Of a DNA stretch of 64,000 nt, positions 47,602 to 58,230 are shown piece by piece. The DNA comes from Gautieria morchelliformis (Eukaryota > Basidiomycota > Agaricomycetes > Gomphales > Gomphaceae): contig WHVA01000102.1 in assembly GCA_015179125.1 (NCBI GenBank), positions 186,001 to 250,000 of the forward strand, given 5' to 3'. Each line of letters begins with the position of its first letter. The stretch's first letter is position 1. A model generated the notes under the pieces. That model was not told where the DNA came from, did not search any database, and saw only the letters and a list, made by a program, of their open reading frames with translations. A program made the translations under genes and the position numbers.

Positions 47602-48940
47602 GTGACCAGTCGATTGTTACGAGTCGCCTAGATAACAACTAGCGCTGATACCAGGAACACTCGGTCATCTCTAAATCCTGGGAACTGAATCATCCTCTCC
47701 TATGTGCCGTCTGTGAGCTTGCAGCGGCCGTGTGGTCGCCTGGTGTAGCCGGTCACACCAGGTGTTGTGTAAGAAAGCGCTTTGGGAAAAATCAACGGAC
47801 AGTGCCACATTCGTCTTTTGTGATCACCATTTGTCTTAAGGGCAACTAACTAATGCAGTGAATGAAGAAACCAGATACTCATCACGCGTGCACGAAGATG
47901 TGCTGCGCGTGTTGTGTGCAGGAGCAACATGTCTTACTCGAAGAGGCGCGAACGCATCCAAAAACAAATGTATAGTAGAACGTCCATGCAAGGGCATTCG
48001 AAGATGTAAACGACTAATCTGCGAAGCAATGAGAAGGGAGACGAAATATATCATACCACGTGTTTCAGTCTCGAGTTTCAATAAGCGCTCCCCAGAACTT
48101 GAGAGATGTGGACCAAGTGTGTGACAGCGGGTATTAGGTGTTATGTTGGGTATTATATGTCTTGAAGGTTGAAGTGCGTGTTATGTTGACCTTCTTTGAG
48201 GTGATCTTTCAGGTGGTGAGATCTCCTGAAAGAAATAACAGCAATTATGAAACTTGGCAGGAGAGTAGCATCGGTCAGTGTTCTCTCCTCATCCTCCTCG
48301 TCACCGACGCTTTTGCGCCGTGGCTGTCTCAACGGAATAACGTTTATCTCCTCAATTTTATACTGGTTACCTTCTTGGGGTGTGTTCCGCCATCTTTATT
48401 GTGCGTGGTGCCACCTAAGCCTAACGTATCGTAGTACTTATATAGGATGATTTTACATGGGACATTTATATTTTGAAATACCATCAGGTCTCTGCCTCCC
48501 CCAAGCCACCCTTGTCGTCGGCGTTCCGCCCATGTAAGCCGGAGGCTTTACCTAGCTCACCTCCCAATCTCAGAGCACCTCACGTGGTACACAGGTTATC
48601 GATGGTCCAGCTCGCCCTCGCCTTCGATGTAAGAGCAGAAATGACAACAATTATGGGTTCGCATTAACATTGTCATTATGTTAAGGCAGGAGCCCTTGGA
48701 CAGCTGCAACCCTCCTCTCTTAGGCTCAATCACTTCGTGATTACGTTCGCTAACCTCGTTCAAATGTATGCATCCTGAAGAGATGATGGAGCCTCCTGAA
48801 GAAACCCGTTCGCAACTAACCTTTGCAACAGAACCGCTGTTATCTTCGCTCTCCCAATCATTCCCTTCAGATTCACGTTCCCTTTTGATTGATTCGTATG
48901 AAGTTGTGGTACGTCCTTGACCGCAGACGCGTTTATCGCC
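47602..48940. other. Left arm of the Mutator-like element, unassigned
   Basis: Frames open at 47858-48124 and 48138-48434 have no recognised domain. Part of this stretch may be upstream exons or introns of the captured XPF gene, but I could not align it confidently. Confidence 0.35.
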
Positions 48941-48950
48941 TCACACCATT

Positions 48951-49600
48951 CGTTCATTCGACATAAAGTCTGCCTACTTCTGCTCCTTCGACTCTATGGT
49001 GCGCCGTCAACTAGACCCCGTCTGGCACAAAGTTGGAGCTCCCACGAAGCGGCTCGTGAGTGACCTCAGCGTGTTGCGCAACCTCCTGACTCAGTCCCTT
49101 ACTCGCCGATACATTCTCGCAGCACGTTAGGGACCTCCTTGCTTAAGACCCTCTCGCATTCCATGCATATCTGGAGACCATTGTGGCATGCAATAGCAGT
49201 GCTTCTAGTTCCATTTATTCACAGGAGAATCAGTTGGCCTGGCTTACCATGGATGCCACAGACACGAATTTCACAGTGGCGAAGAGGCAGTGTTATTTCA
49301 ATATTCCTGTCTCAGCTGCAGACCGTCATCACAGAGCCACGGAGGCAGAACAAGACGCCGGATGGGAGGTACTTGATGAGATCGAGGGCGTGGAGCAAAA
49401 TGGCTAACGGCCAGCGTCGGAGAACAGCAATGAAGACAGGCCATGGTGGTTACCGGAAGATATCAGCCCCATTTTAGAGGAACCGCCGGACTGGAACCTG
49501 CTAGCCATGAGCCTGCACGAATTTGAGGAGGGGATCAACGATAAACAAGTATATTCCGTGCGTGTGCCGCTCTCTCTAACGACAGCATCCAACATGCATG
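48951..49600 (+). pseudogene. Captured fragment of the DNA-repair nuclease XPF/Rad1 (ERCC4)
   Basis: Translation gives SAYFCSFDSMVRRQLDPVWH then KVGAPTKRLVSDLSVLRNLL. After a disrupted stretch (49095-49150) come LAFHAYLETIVACNSS, then WLTMDATDTNFTVAKRQCYF and EEPPDWNLLAMSLHEFEE. These match my recollection of the inactive helicase-like half of XPF (family Rad1/Rad16/ERCC4), around the segment RRQLDPVWHKVG and the following A..IF..AKRR block. XPF pairs with ERCC1/Rad10 and cuts at single/double-strand junctions in nucleotide excision repair. The nuclease and HhH domains are absent, stops interrupt it (for example TAG at 49127-49129 and TAA at 49405-49407), and it lies within the inverted repeats of the Mutator-like element. 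It is a captured gene piece, not a working repair gene. Confidence 0.75.
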
Positions 49601-49779
49601 CTCTCAGTTGCTTGATCTATGCAGGTCATTGCAAGGGCAATCCCTCATTCTTGAACCATGGTAGCATGGTTTGCAAGATAATGCTGGCAAGTCAGGCAGT
49701 GGTACTGAAATGCAGATCTCCAAGGTCAGCATACCCCTTCATCCCTACAGCGCTGATGCCTAGGGGCCATTGAGCCCTT

Positions 49780-50500
49780 CTCTCTTCACTCATCACACAA
49801 CTCGCCCAAGGTCATCCCAGCCCCAAGTTCTGCATGTGTGTTGGCATGTTAATGAATGAAAGGTGCATGTGAGCATTTGAATGAATCAAGGGACCGGGCT
49901 CAGGTTCATGCACATGCTCTGTGTGTGTGTTAGCATTTTAAGGAATGGAAGGCCCTGTTTCACTGGCATGCATATGGGGTTTATGCGTGAAGCTGAGGTT
50001 AAGAATTGGCCCAGTTCAGGTTAACAGATGGGTTTGGCATGCGGGTGGGCATATCAATGAAAGAAAGGTGCATGTTAGCATTTGAAGGAATGGAGGGACC
50101 AGGTTGGGGTTCATGCACGTGTTCAGTGAGCATGTTAGCACTTGAAGGAATGGAAGGACCTGGTTCACTTGCAGAGCAGGCATGAAGCTGATGATAAGAA
50201 TGGGAGGACCCAGTTCAGGTTAACAGACAGATTCAGGATGCGTGTTGGCATATGAATGAATGGAAGGTGCATGGTAGCACGTGAGGGGATGAAAGGTCCT
50301 GCCTGGGGTTTGTACATGTGTTCTGGATGGGTGTTAGCCAATTTTATGGAATGAAAGGTCCTGGGTTGGATTCATGCATGTGTTCTGAGAGAGTGTGTGA
50401 GCATTTTAAAAGGTGTGCACACAGTGGTTCTGAGTGAATGTGAGGCCCCTGAAACAGGTTTGCATGGATGCAAACTTGTTTAAACAAAAGAAACCGGTCC
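49780..50500. repeat. Degenerate tandem repeat, about 200 bp period
   Basis: The phrase GAATGAAAGGTGCATG recurs in variants at about 49853, 50055 and 50253, each followed by TTAGCATTTGAAGGAATG-type and GTTCATGCACATG-type phrases. There is no coding signature. Confidence 0.7.
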
Positions 50501-50508
50501 AGGCTTGG

Positions 50509-51065
50509 TGTTACGATACGATCTGTCGTAAGGTTGACCGAGGTCGGGGGTGAAACCCGAGGTAAGGTCCGAGGTTGCGGGGCGAGGTTTGGATGGGGAA
50601 GTCGGAGAGGGACCAGGCTTCCGCTTAGGTGCTACGCCGACCCTAGGCACGAGTCCCAATTTTGGAGGCAAACGAATAAGAGGCGAGGTTTGGCTTAACA
50701 GGCGAGGCTTAGAAACTAACTAGGGATCGAAGTTAGATGATAGTTGATTTTCAGACTGAGGAGTAGGAATGCATATAGGGGGGTTTATATATGAGCGAGG
50801 GTACGAGTCTGGGGTGAACATATTAGTGGAGGTCAGGGCGAGGTCAGGGGAGCGAGGTCAGGGCGAGGTAATATATGAATGATGCCTGATGGAGGGGAAT
50901 CAGTAACTAAGGGGATACGGGCATGGGATCAAGGTCGGATATGAGCTTTAGCTCGGGCTCGGGCGCAGGATAAGAATCATATGTACTCGGGCACGAGTAT
51001 CACAAGGCTCGGGCTCGGAAGAAGGTTATACCGGTAAGTAACCGGCCAAAGGCCGGGTTCTTACA
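50509..51065 (+). mobile_element. Solo LTR of family F in the Mutator-like element
   Basis: A 557 bp block from TGTTACGATACGATC to GGGTTCTTACA, with duplication CTTGG (50504-50508 and 51066-51070). It is the intact version of the LTR that itself hosts the Mutator-like element. Confidence 0.95.
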
Positions 51066-51111
51066 CTTGGCCCGTTTGATTCCAGGTGCAGCGGGGAGCG
51101 GGGATTTGTTA

Positions 51112-51511
51112 CACTGCAGGCATATAAAAGTTTTCTTGTCTGAAAAACTGCTGAAAAAACTGTAAAGATTTTCCAAATTTTTTTAGTGTTTTTTATGTAA
51201 AAAAAAAACGTAATAAAATTTTGTGTTTTTATTAGAATTTGTTGAGCAAGAAAATTGTAAAAAAATTCAAAGTTTTTTTCAGGGTTTTTTATGTGTTTCT
51301 TTGTGTTTTCACAAAGAAACTTATAAAAAGACATAAAAAACCCTGCAAAAAGCTTTAAATTTTTTTACAGTTTTTTTGCTCAACAAATTCTAACAAAAAC
51401 ACAAAATTTTGTTAAAGTTTTTTTTACATAAAAACACTTAAAAAATTTGGAATATCTTTACAATTTTTTCAACAGTTTTTCAGACTAGAAAATCTTTATA
51501 TGCCTCTAGTG
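51112..51511. mobile_element. CACTA-type MITE, copy 3 (400 bp)
   Basis: Ends CACTGCAGGCATATAAAAG and TTTATATGCCTCTAGTG, with duplication TTA (51109-51111 and 51512-51514). It is the same length as copy 1. The arms are near-complete inverted repeats. Confidence 0.85.
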
Positions 51512-51889
51512 TTAATCAGTGTAATTGATATGGCAGTAGTCACATAATGGTGCTGCACAGAAGACATGGGTACATATGGTCAAGTGCAGTACAAAGATAA
51601 GTGTGAGTGCAGGGCCCCCACTTTATACATGAGTTGGGATGTGCGCCCATAGAGCGCGCGCACTAAACCATCGACCGCAGTTGTCACATTTTTCAAACAC
51701 ACCCTCCTTCTCCTAGTCACTGATACCACGATGCTCATTAGCAGCATCTTCGAACGCTCGCACATGGGGACCATGGAGAAACATTTTAAGGTCGGGGACC
51801 TGGTTCGGTCACGTGTGTGTGTCCATGTGTCAGAGAGCCCGTGTTCGGGATCCTGCGTGTGAACATTGACCTGGTTCGGTTTCACATGT

Positions 51890-52840
51890 GTGTGTCCCCG
51901 CTCGACAGTATGACGCGAACCTCTGACCCGCGTTCCATTCCCAGCGTAACCCAGGCTCTCGCGGGTGGGCTGCTCGACGCTGCCGGTGCGCTAGTGAGTT
52001 CCTGGACCGGGGATAAAGAGTTTAAATTGGTTGTCAACGGTAGCTGCACCTGATCCACGTACCTAGGTGGCAATCACATGCGCGCAAGACAACTGACATC
52101 TCACGAGCCACCTGCTGTGTGCACGCGTGAGTGAATGGCGCGTACAACATAACGCTCCGCTCGACAATATGACGTGTTCCTCTGACCCGCCGTGCATTCC
52201 CTGCGTAACGACGCTCTCGCTCCCATTGCTCGCCCGCGTTCCATTTGCGCCTGCGGCGCGCTAGTGATTTCCTGGACCGGGGATAATGTTTTTAATTTGG
52301 TTGTCAGCTCCATGTGATTGCCAACCTGATACACATACCTATTTGGCAATCTCATACGCGCAACACAATTGACATCTCACGAGCAAACTGTGCGCACGCG
52401 TGAGTGAACAGAGCGTGCAACATAACGCGCCGCTCGACAATATGACGCGTTCCTCGGACCCGCGGTCCATTCCCTGCATAACCTGGCTCTCACGGGTGGC
52501 CTGCTCGGGGTTACCTGCTCAACATTACCGGGGCCCTAGTAATTTCCTGGACCGGGGATAATGTCGTTAGTGGGGTTATGAGCTGCAGGGTAGCTGAACC
52601 TGATACACGTACCTGGTTGGCAATCACATGCGCCCAACACAACTGACATCTCACCAGGAACCTGCTGGGCAAACGCGTTAGTGAACGGCGCGTGCAACAT
52701 AACGCGCAGCTAGATACTCTGACGCGTTCCTCTGACCCACGCGGCTCGATACTCTGACGCGTTCCTCTGACGTGCGTTCCTTTCGCTGCGTAACACAGGC
52801 TCTCGCGGGTGGCCTGCTCGACGGATTCCTTGAAATGTCG
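51890..52840. repeat. Tandem repeat, 260-280 bp units, about 4 copies
   Basis: The unit phrase GCTCGACAATATGACGCG recurs at about 51900, 52157 and 52431 and, degenerate, at about 52706 and 52740. Each is followed by CTCTGACCCGCG, GTAACCCAGGCTCTCGCGGG, TTCCTGGACCGGGGATAA, TGGCAATCACATGCGC and CAACTGACATCTCACGAG. The array lies just upstream of the transposase gene and may be a regulatory or subterminal array. Confidence 0.85.
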
Positions 52841-53232
52841 ACCCCAACCCAGTCAGGGCACGAGCACACTATTGTGAGCATGCGGCAACGTGTGACTAGG
52901 CAGACGTACGTGGATAGGATAGTGACCCATCCTCGTGGGGCGGTGGAGAAGCGGTGGCCCATGTTTTTGCGATCACATGTGCGGACTGGGTCCATCCAAA
53001 GCACAACCTACAGTATTCGCTGGGTGACGCACATGGCGGGCACAAAGACGTCAAATGTCACTTACTGACCAACGCCGCGGGGGTCACCCCTGTCCTGTGT
53101 TACCAAACCCGACTGAGCTGTATGAATCATGAGTTTTTGCCACGTAACTGCACGCCTTGACTGACATCCCTCACGTATCAGGCCGCTCAGTCAAGGCGTG
53201 CGGTTACGTCGGTCCATGCGTGCCAGCCGCAG

Positions 53233-56200
53233 GTGTGCCGGATGACGGACAGGTCGACGCGCCACGCCAAACATGCGCGGGTGCATCATGTGACTCGTCA
53301 CGTGAGGCCACCCGCGAGGTTTTCAACAAGACGCTGGGCCTCTATGCTGCTCTCCTGTCCCATGGCTGTTCATGGCCCCGGGACACGAGAGCAGTGGAAG
53401 CCACCACGGCCTTCGACTCTGCGTCGGATGGGGCCTGCAACCGGGAGCAAAATGCGGACGCCAGCGGCTGGCTCGATGGGACGCCGCCCCATGGTGATGG
53501 GATACCTCTGGATGCACGCGCCATTGAACCAAGTCCATGTGGGGGCCACTTCCTCCTATGCTGGAGCATGTCAGGGAGTCCTTTTTTGCAGTGAGTCCTT
53601 AGCTACCACAACCTCCTCTGGCTGACCCCTTTCAGATGCTCAGAATACCGAAATGCCGGCCGTGCACACCTCAAGCTGTCCCAATTAGGGGAGTTCAACC
53701 TCATCTACCTGGATGCCCTCTTGACCGACAACAGGCCTGTTGTTGAAGCCCTGGAAAAACTCGCGCAAACAGATGGATATGACCACTCGCTACCTGCGAT
53801 TTCGTGGCCACGCAGCGGGAGCAAAAGCAACTCTGCCGTAAGTTCTCCTCTCGCTCTTGCTGGCCCCTGAATCTCACATGCACATGTTGGCCTTTGTAGC
53901 CCATTGGCACCGAACCCCCAGCGGCAGCCTGGAGCGGGGCATATTGAGGCCCCGTGAACCCTGTCCGACCCGTTTTGACATGTATGTGCCCAACGACCTT
54001 GAGGCCACACCGTACATCGTGCTTGCGTCACGCCACCCTCACTCGCACCCTGATCCCAAGCCCACCCAGACGCTGCTCACCATTCTGGGCAAGTTCCAAA
54101 ACATGGTGTGTGACCTCGGTTGGCATCTTGCAGATGCCACCCCTCGTCGGCTCGCTCTAAACAGCGCCTTCATGGCATCTCTACGTCAAGAGCTTGACTG
54201 GGCCCACCCGCATGACCCTGCCCTATCCCACCTGCATCCATCCCTCGGGAATTCCAACCATGTTGGTCGCATCATTCAGGACCTGCGCCTGGAACTATAT
54301 CCTGGTGGTACTGGGATCAAAGGTGAGCATTCCCCCCTTATGTTGTGTCCTACCTGGGTGACGCTGCGTAATCCATGTCATAGGAGCCGAACGATTTCTC
54401 GCCCATCAGCAGACTATGCCGCTCCCAGAACAATACCTGCGCTGTGTCGAGTCTGTCAGCATCCCAGGCCATGAACCGTTCATCATCATAATTTGCATGC
54501 TCCCTGCCATGAGTCAGCTCCTAATAACCACCAGGCGGCCCTCCATCGACACATCATTCAAACAGGCTGACTCATATCAGGAATTTGAAATTGAGGCGTG
54601 GTACCCGGAACAAAAAAAATTTCTGTCTGTCTGTCCTCCTGACATCCCATGCCTGTCTGACCAAGGGATTTCTCATGTCAGCCATTGTTTGCGCACGTGC
54701 CTTCACCACATCGCAATCTGAACCCGCCCACTACCACCTCTTCAAGCGCATCTTCGAGATCGTGGAACATGACACTGGGAGGCCCATCCACTTCCGACAC
54801 ATCCATGGTGATGGAATTGAGACCATCGTAGCTGATGCACACAAAGGCCAGGCCCTCGGTGAGCCCGACTGTCCCATGGAAATGGGACACATCTGATCTC
54901 AGTGACTGTAGGGCTAGGCCAGCTCTGTGCTTCCCTATCTGAGAAAGGGCCTGAGACATGCTCGTACCCTTGTGCCTGCCCCTTACACACCCTGACTCCT
55001 TACGACCACCTGAAGCACTTTTTTGTTCTCTGTGTTAACCATTTCCGCCGTGGCATTCACAAGCTAGGCGATGACATCTCCCCACAAGTTCGCACGGCTA
55101 TGCACAGCCTCGTGTCTGCTTACCCCATTCACAACGTTGAGGAGACCACGGAGTTGATACGTAGGGGCGGCCCTCGAGCCTCAGGTGTGTCGCAACCTTC
55201 CAACAACTGCTAGTGTGTTGACATGAACCTTCACAAACAGCATGGATGGAGGACAAAGAAACGGGCTCCCCCTTTGTGATACCAGCCATCTACCAACTGG
55301 CGAGCCATATACCGCTTGCCACCTGGCAAGCCTGCCCTTCCACCTCCAATGGCCATGAGCAAGCCCACCGAAACATCAACTGAGATGGGACACGATTGAC
55401 GCTTCTCGCAGCCATCATGCGAGGCATGCACTACGACAAGCGTGCTATGGCCGCTGTAGACCTCATGGATCGTGCGGGCATCCACCAGCGAGATCAGCCA
55501 CATGATTATTTCCGTCGAGTGGGACGGGCAGTGCTACGTCAGGGTGTGTACTCACCCAGTAATTTCCAGCTCACATAGTCTCTCACACCAGTTGTCTTCT
55601 AGTACTTGTACAGAAGAGAAAAGTGTCCGCAGCCGACAACGACCTTGCCGACACGTTCAGACGTTATGACAAAACCTGACAGACCGCGTACGACACCATG
55701 GGGTCATTGGAGAACGCAAATGCCTCGGACCAAAGTAAACATAGCAGCCTGCGTAAATTACAAGTTCTCCGTGCCCAACATGAACACCTGCGAGCACAGG
55801 CCAAGGAGCTTACCCAGCGAGGCTCTGGGCGTGTTCCCATGCGTGATCTGAGTCTGGGGACCGTGTTCGAGCACCAAGCACTCGCCGCGCTCCCAGCAGT
55901 GGACACAGCAGTCCTGAAACGGCGTGGCACCAAGACAGGTGCTGCCTCGATGACACCACTGCTGCCATCGGTGCGAGCTGTGGACGAGTCCCTCACCGCA
56001 GCGGCCATCGTGAGTTCACGTAGTGTGCACTTTGCAAACTACCATGCTCATTCACTTGCACAGGCTTCAGATCCCGATCCCAGGCATCACGGACCTCCCA
56101 CTGTCCCCTCCGTCTACCGCTCTGTGGGATCGCACAGCTCGCATCCGGCCCCTCGGCCTGTTACCTCCGTGTACAGCTCTGCCGCCCTCGTGGGACCGCC

Positions 56201-56384
56201 CCACTTGCACCCGGGACCTCAGGCTTCTCCCTCCGTCTACAGCTCTGCCACCCTCGTGGGACCGCCCCACTCGCACCTGGGACCTCAGGCTGCTCCCTCC
56301 ATCTACAGCTCTGCCGCCCTCGCGGGACCGCCCAGCTCGCACCCGGGGCCTTCCAATGAACCCTCCGTGTACTCTGTAATATGA
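53233..56384 (+). pseudogene. Mutator-like DDE transposase, multi-exon
   Basis: Exons can be joined across GT-AG introns at about 53591-53643, 53838-53899, 54323-54383, 54859-54911, 55185-55240 and 55543-55602. A further break at 54618-54670 may be a short intron or frameshift. The product reads MVMGYLWMHAPLNQVHVGAT, NAGRAHLKLSQLGEFNLIYL, FQNMVCDLGWHLADATPRRL and SIDTSFKQADSYQEFEIEAW (first Asp candidate). It continues SAIVCARAFTTSQSEPAHY and IHGDGIETIVADAHKGQALG (second Asp), then STSNGHEQAHRNIN (Glu). The D-D-E spacing and NGHEQ box fit an MULE-type catalytic core. A TGA (55381-55383) follows NIN where Arg is expected. The C-terminus ends in four 20-residue repeats (YSSAALVGPPHSHPGPQ). The true N-terminus is uncertain. 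Confidence 0.72.
56130..56370 (+). repeat. 60 bp coding minisatellite in the transposase C-terminus
   Basis: Four head-to-tail 60 bp units, each reading S(V/I)YSSAALVGPPHSHPGPQA(A/S)P with few changes. The frame is kept through all units. Confidence 0.85.
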
Positions 56385-57491
56385 CTTGCGTGTTTGACGC
56401 TATCCTTGCCTTTGAATCTTGAGTTTGGGTCGCGAAACAGTGATCAGCAGAGCATGTAGAGCTAGCTGTAAATGTCATTGATGAATCATCGTCATTATAC
56501 AAGATCCCTGTTCCACTCGACGTCGCGGCATTCTGTAGGATGTCTGACCATTGTTGAAAAAAAGCCGTGAAAGGGCCCCGAAGAAAATTTGGAAATGTGG
56601 GAAGATTTTGATAAATAGAAAATACTATGTACAGTGCTTATTCACTTGACATGAACAAGGATGAACACCGAACGGACGCTAACATGGAAAAACAAACTAA
56701 GGTTGTGACCACTTGGCCACTGTGAGGACATATGTGCCAGATGGGTGTCTATATACCTGAACGATATTTTTGGACGGGTCCTGGGGTCTTTTGCTGACAA
56801 CGATTTGGGCGCCGGAAGGCTGGTTTTCCAGGGAAAAACCATCCTGGAGATGGCATCGGTATCTAGCCGACTCATACCAATCGACTATGCACTCGTCCCA
56901 ACTTCAGAGGCAAACGAATAAGAGGCGAGGTTTGGCTTAAGAGGCTAGGCTTAGAAACTAACTAAGGATCGAAGTTATACGATAGTTGATTTTCAGACTG
57001 AGGAGTAGGAATGCATACAGGGGGGTTTATATATGAGCGAGGGTACGAGTCAGGGGTGAACATATTAGTGGAGGTCAGGGCGAGGTCAGGAGGCTGAGGT
57101 CAGGGCGAGGTAATATACGAATGATGCGTGATGGAGCGGAATCAGTAACTAAGGGGATACGGGCATGGGGTCAAGGTCGGATATGAGCTCTAGCTCGGGC
57201 TCGGGCGCAGGATAAGAATCATATGTACTCAGGCACGAGTATCACAAGGCTTGGGCTCGGAAGAAAGTTATACCGGTAAGTAACCGGCCAAAGGCCGGGT
57301 TCTTACAAAGACATAAAAAACCCTGCAAAAAAACTTTAAACTTTTTTACAATTTTTTTGCTCAACAAATTCTAACAAAAACCCAAAAATTTCATAAAGTT
57401 TGTTACATTAAAAACACTAAAAAACTTTTGAATATCTTTACAGTTTTTTGAATAGTTTTTCAGACCAGAAAATCTTTATATGCCTCCAGTG

Positions 57492-57921
57492 AGAGCAGTA
57501 TCCTATGGAGTATCTGAATTCCATAGAGACGGGCAGTCTTCCTCCTGCTCACTTGGAAGTCAAGCCTGGAGTGCCTCTGATGATGTTGCGCAATTTGGAT
57601 CAGAAGCAAGGACAAGGTTGTGGTTGGTGAGGATGAGGAATAGAGTGCTGGAGATCAGGATCATCAGAGGGAGAAATACCATTTGTGCTGCAGAGGAGGC
57701 AGTTTCCAGTGTGTGTGGCATTTGCAATGACCATCAACATGTCTCAGGGACAGTCTTTGGAAACTGTTGGGTTGGACCTGAGATATCCAGTGTTTGGACA
57801 TGGTCAGTTGTATGTTGGTGTGTCAAGGGGAACAAGCTGCAACAAAGTGAAGGTCTTTCTTGAGGAGGGTTTGGATACAACCAACATTGTATATAAGGAT
57901 GTATTGCTTAGAGCTCCTTGA
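57492..57921 (+). pseudogene. Helitron helicase, C-terminal part
   Basis: After the nested block the helicase resumes with YPMEYLNSIETGSLPPAHLE, VKPGVPLMMLRNLDQKQG, a damaged NGTRL region, then [20 protein letters not shown] (motif V), [20 protein letters not shown] and [11 protein letters not shown] (motif VI). It ends VLLRAP-stop at 57921. This is the usual end of Helitron helicases, 130 bp from the 3' hairpin. Confidence 0.92.
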
Positions 57922-58017
57922 TTTTTGATATCCACTTCTCTTGATATGGTTTATGTGTTTTACTTGATTTTACTTGACGCAAATTGATTACTTTGATTTT
58001 CCCCAATGCACTTGACC

Positions 58018-58051
58018 TACACCCCCATGTGAAGCATGGGTATCCACCTAG
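58018..58051 (+). other. Helitron 3' terminus (hairpin and CTAG)
   Basis: CCCATGTGAAGCATGGG folds into a 7 bp stem with a GAA loop, followed 10 bases later by CTAG. The same structure closes the neighbouring units. Confidence 0.9.
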
Positions 58052-58175
58052 TTACACTATATGAAAGCAGCTCGGTGGGTTGTGGGCGCACTGCTGACAA
58101 ATAATATTATGTAAATATTAGGTCAGCGGCGAGCGGCGCAGCCGCAAGCAATGGATGCTGCGCAGCAGCGTCCGC

Positions 58176-58230
58176 GGTCACGTGACCCGTTCGCGCGTGG
58201 TCCGTGCACGACGCGCGCGCGCGGTATAAA
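58176..58230 (+). promoter_or_regulatory. Putative promoter of unit A
   Basis: A perfect 12 bp palindrome GGTCACGTGACC (E-box core CACGTG) lies 37 bp upstream of TATAAA. The same pair recurs in units B and C. Confidence 0.5.

Larger units (their letters stand above)
47600..56894 (+). mobile_element. Mutator-like DNA transposon, 9.3 kb
   Basis: The terminal inverted repeats match over about 40 bp: left CAGTGACCAGTCGATTG then GAGTCGCCTAGATA; right, inverted, GAGTGCATAGTCGATTGG then GAGTCGGCTAGATA. The 9 bp duplication is GTCCCAACT (47591-47599 and 56895-56903). A 9 bp duplication with long inverted repeats is typical of Mutator-like elements. Inside, left to right, are an unassigned stretch, a broken XPF/Rad1 fragment, a 200 bp-period repeat, a solo LTR, a CACTA MITE, a 260-280 bp-period repeat array, and a multi-exon DDE transposase. 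Confidence 0.85.
47447..57307 (+). mobile_element. Solo LTR (family F), split by the Mutator-like element
   Basis: The left part is 47447-47599 and the right part 56895-57307, about 557 bp in all. Ends are TGTTACAATACGATCC and GGGTTCTTACA, with duplication AAGAC (47442-47446 and 57308-57312). The uninterrupted form of the same LTR is at 50509-51065. Confidence 0.92.
47228..57491. mobile_element. CACTA-type MITE, copy 2, split by nested insertions
   Basis: The left arm is 47228-47446 and the right arm 57308-57491, together about 400 bp. It starts CACTGCAGGCGTATAAAAG and ends TTTATATGCCTCCAGTG, with duplication AGA (47225-47227 and 57492-57494). It interrupts the Helitron helicase. Confidence 0.82.
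41009..58051 (+). mobile_element. Autonomous-type Helitron, 5' truncated and multiply interrupted
   Basis: The Helitron's protein (HUH Rep domain plus Pif1-type helicase) can be followed across six inserted blocks: 41220-41940 (unclassified), 42417-43060, 43152-43551, 44064-44572, 44972-45370 and 47228-57491. The 3' end has the hallmark hairpin CCCATGTGAAGCATGGG and terminal CTAG (58048-58051), before a T. The 5' TC end is lost at the family D LTR. Helitrons move by rolling-circle or peel-and-paste replication and leave no target duplication. Confidence 0.88.

Noticed and set aside
47602..56894. Classification of the 9.3 kb element as hAT
   Set aside because: The end CAGTG and part of the flank (TCCCAACT, 8 bp) could suggest hAT, but the inverted repeats align best with a 9 bp duplication and the transposase has an NGHEQ-type Glu box, not the hAT dimerisation motif.
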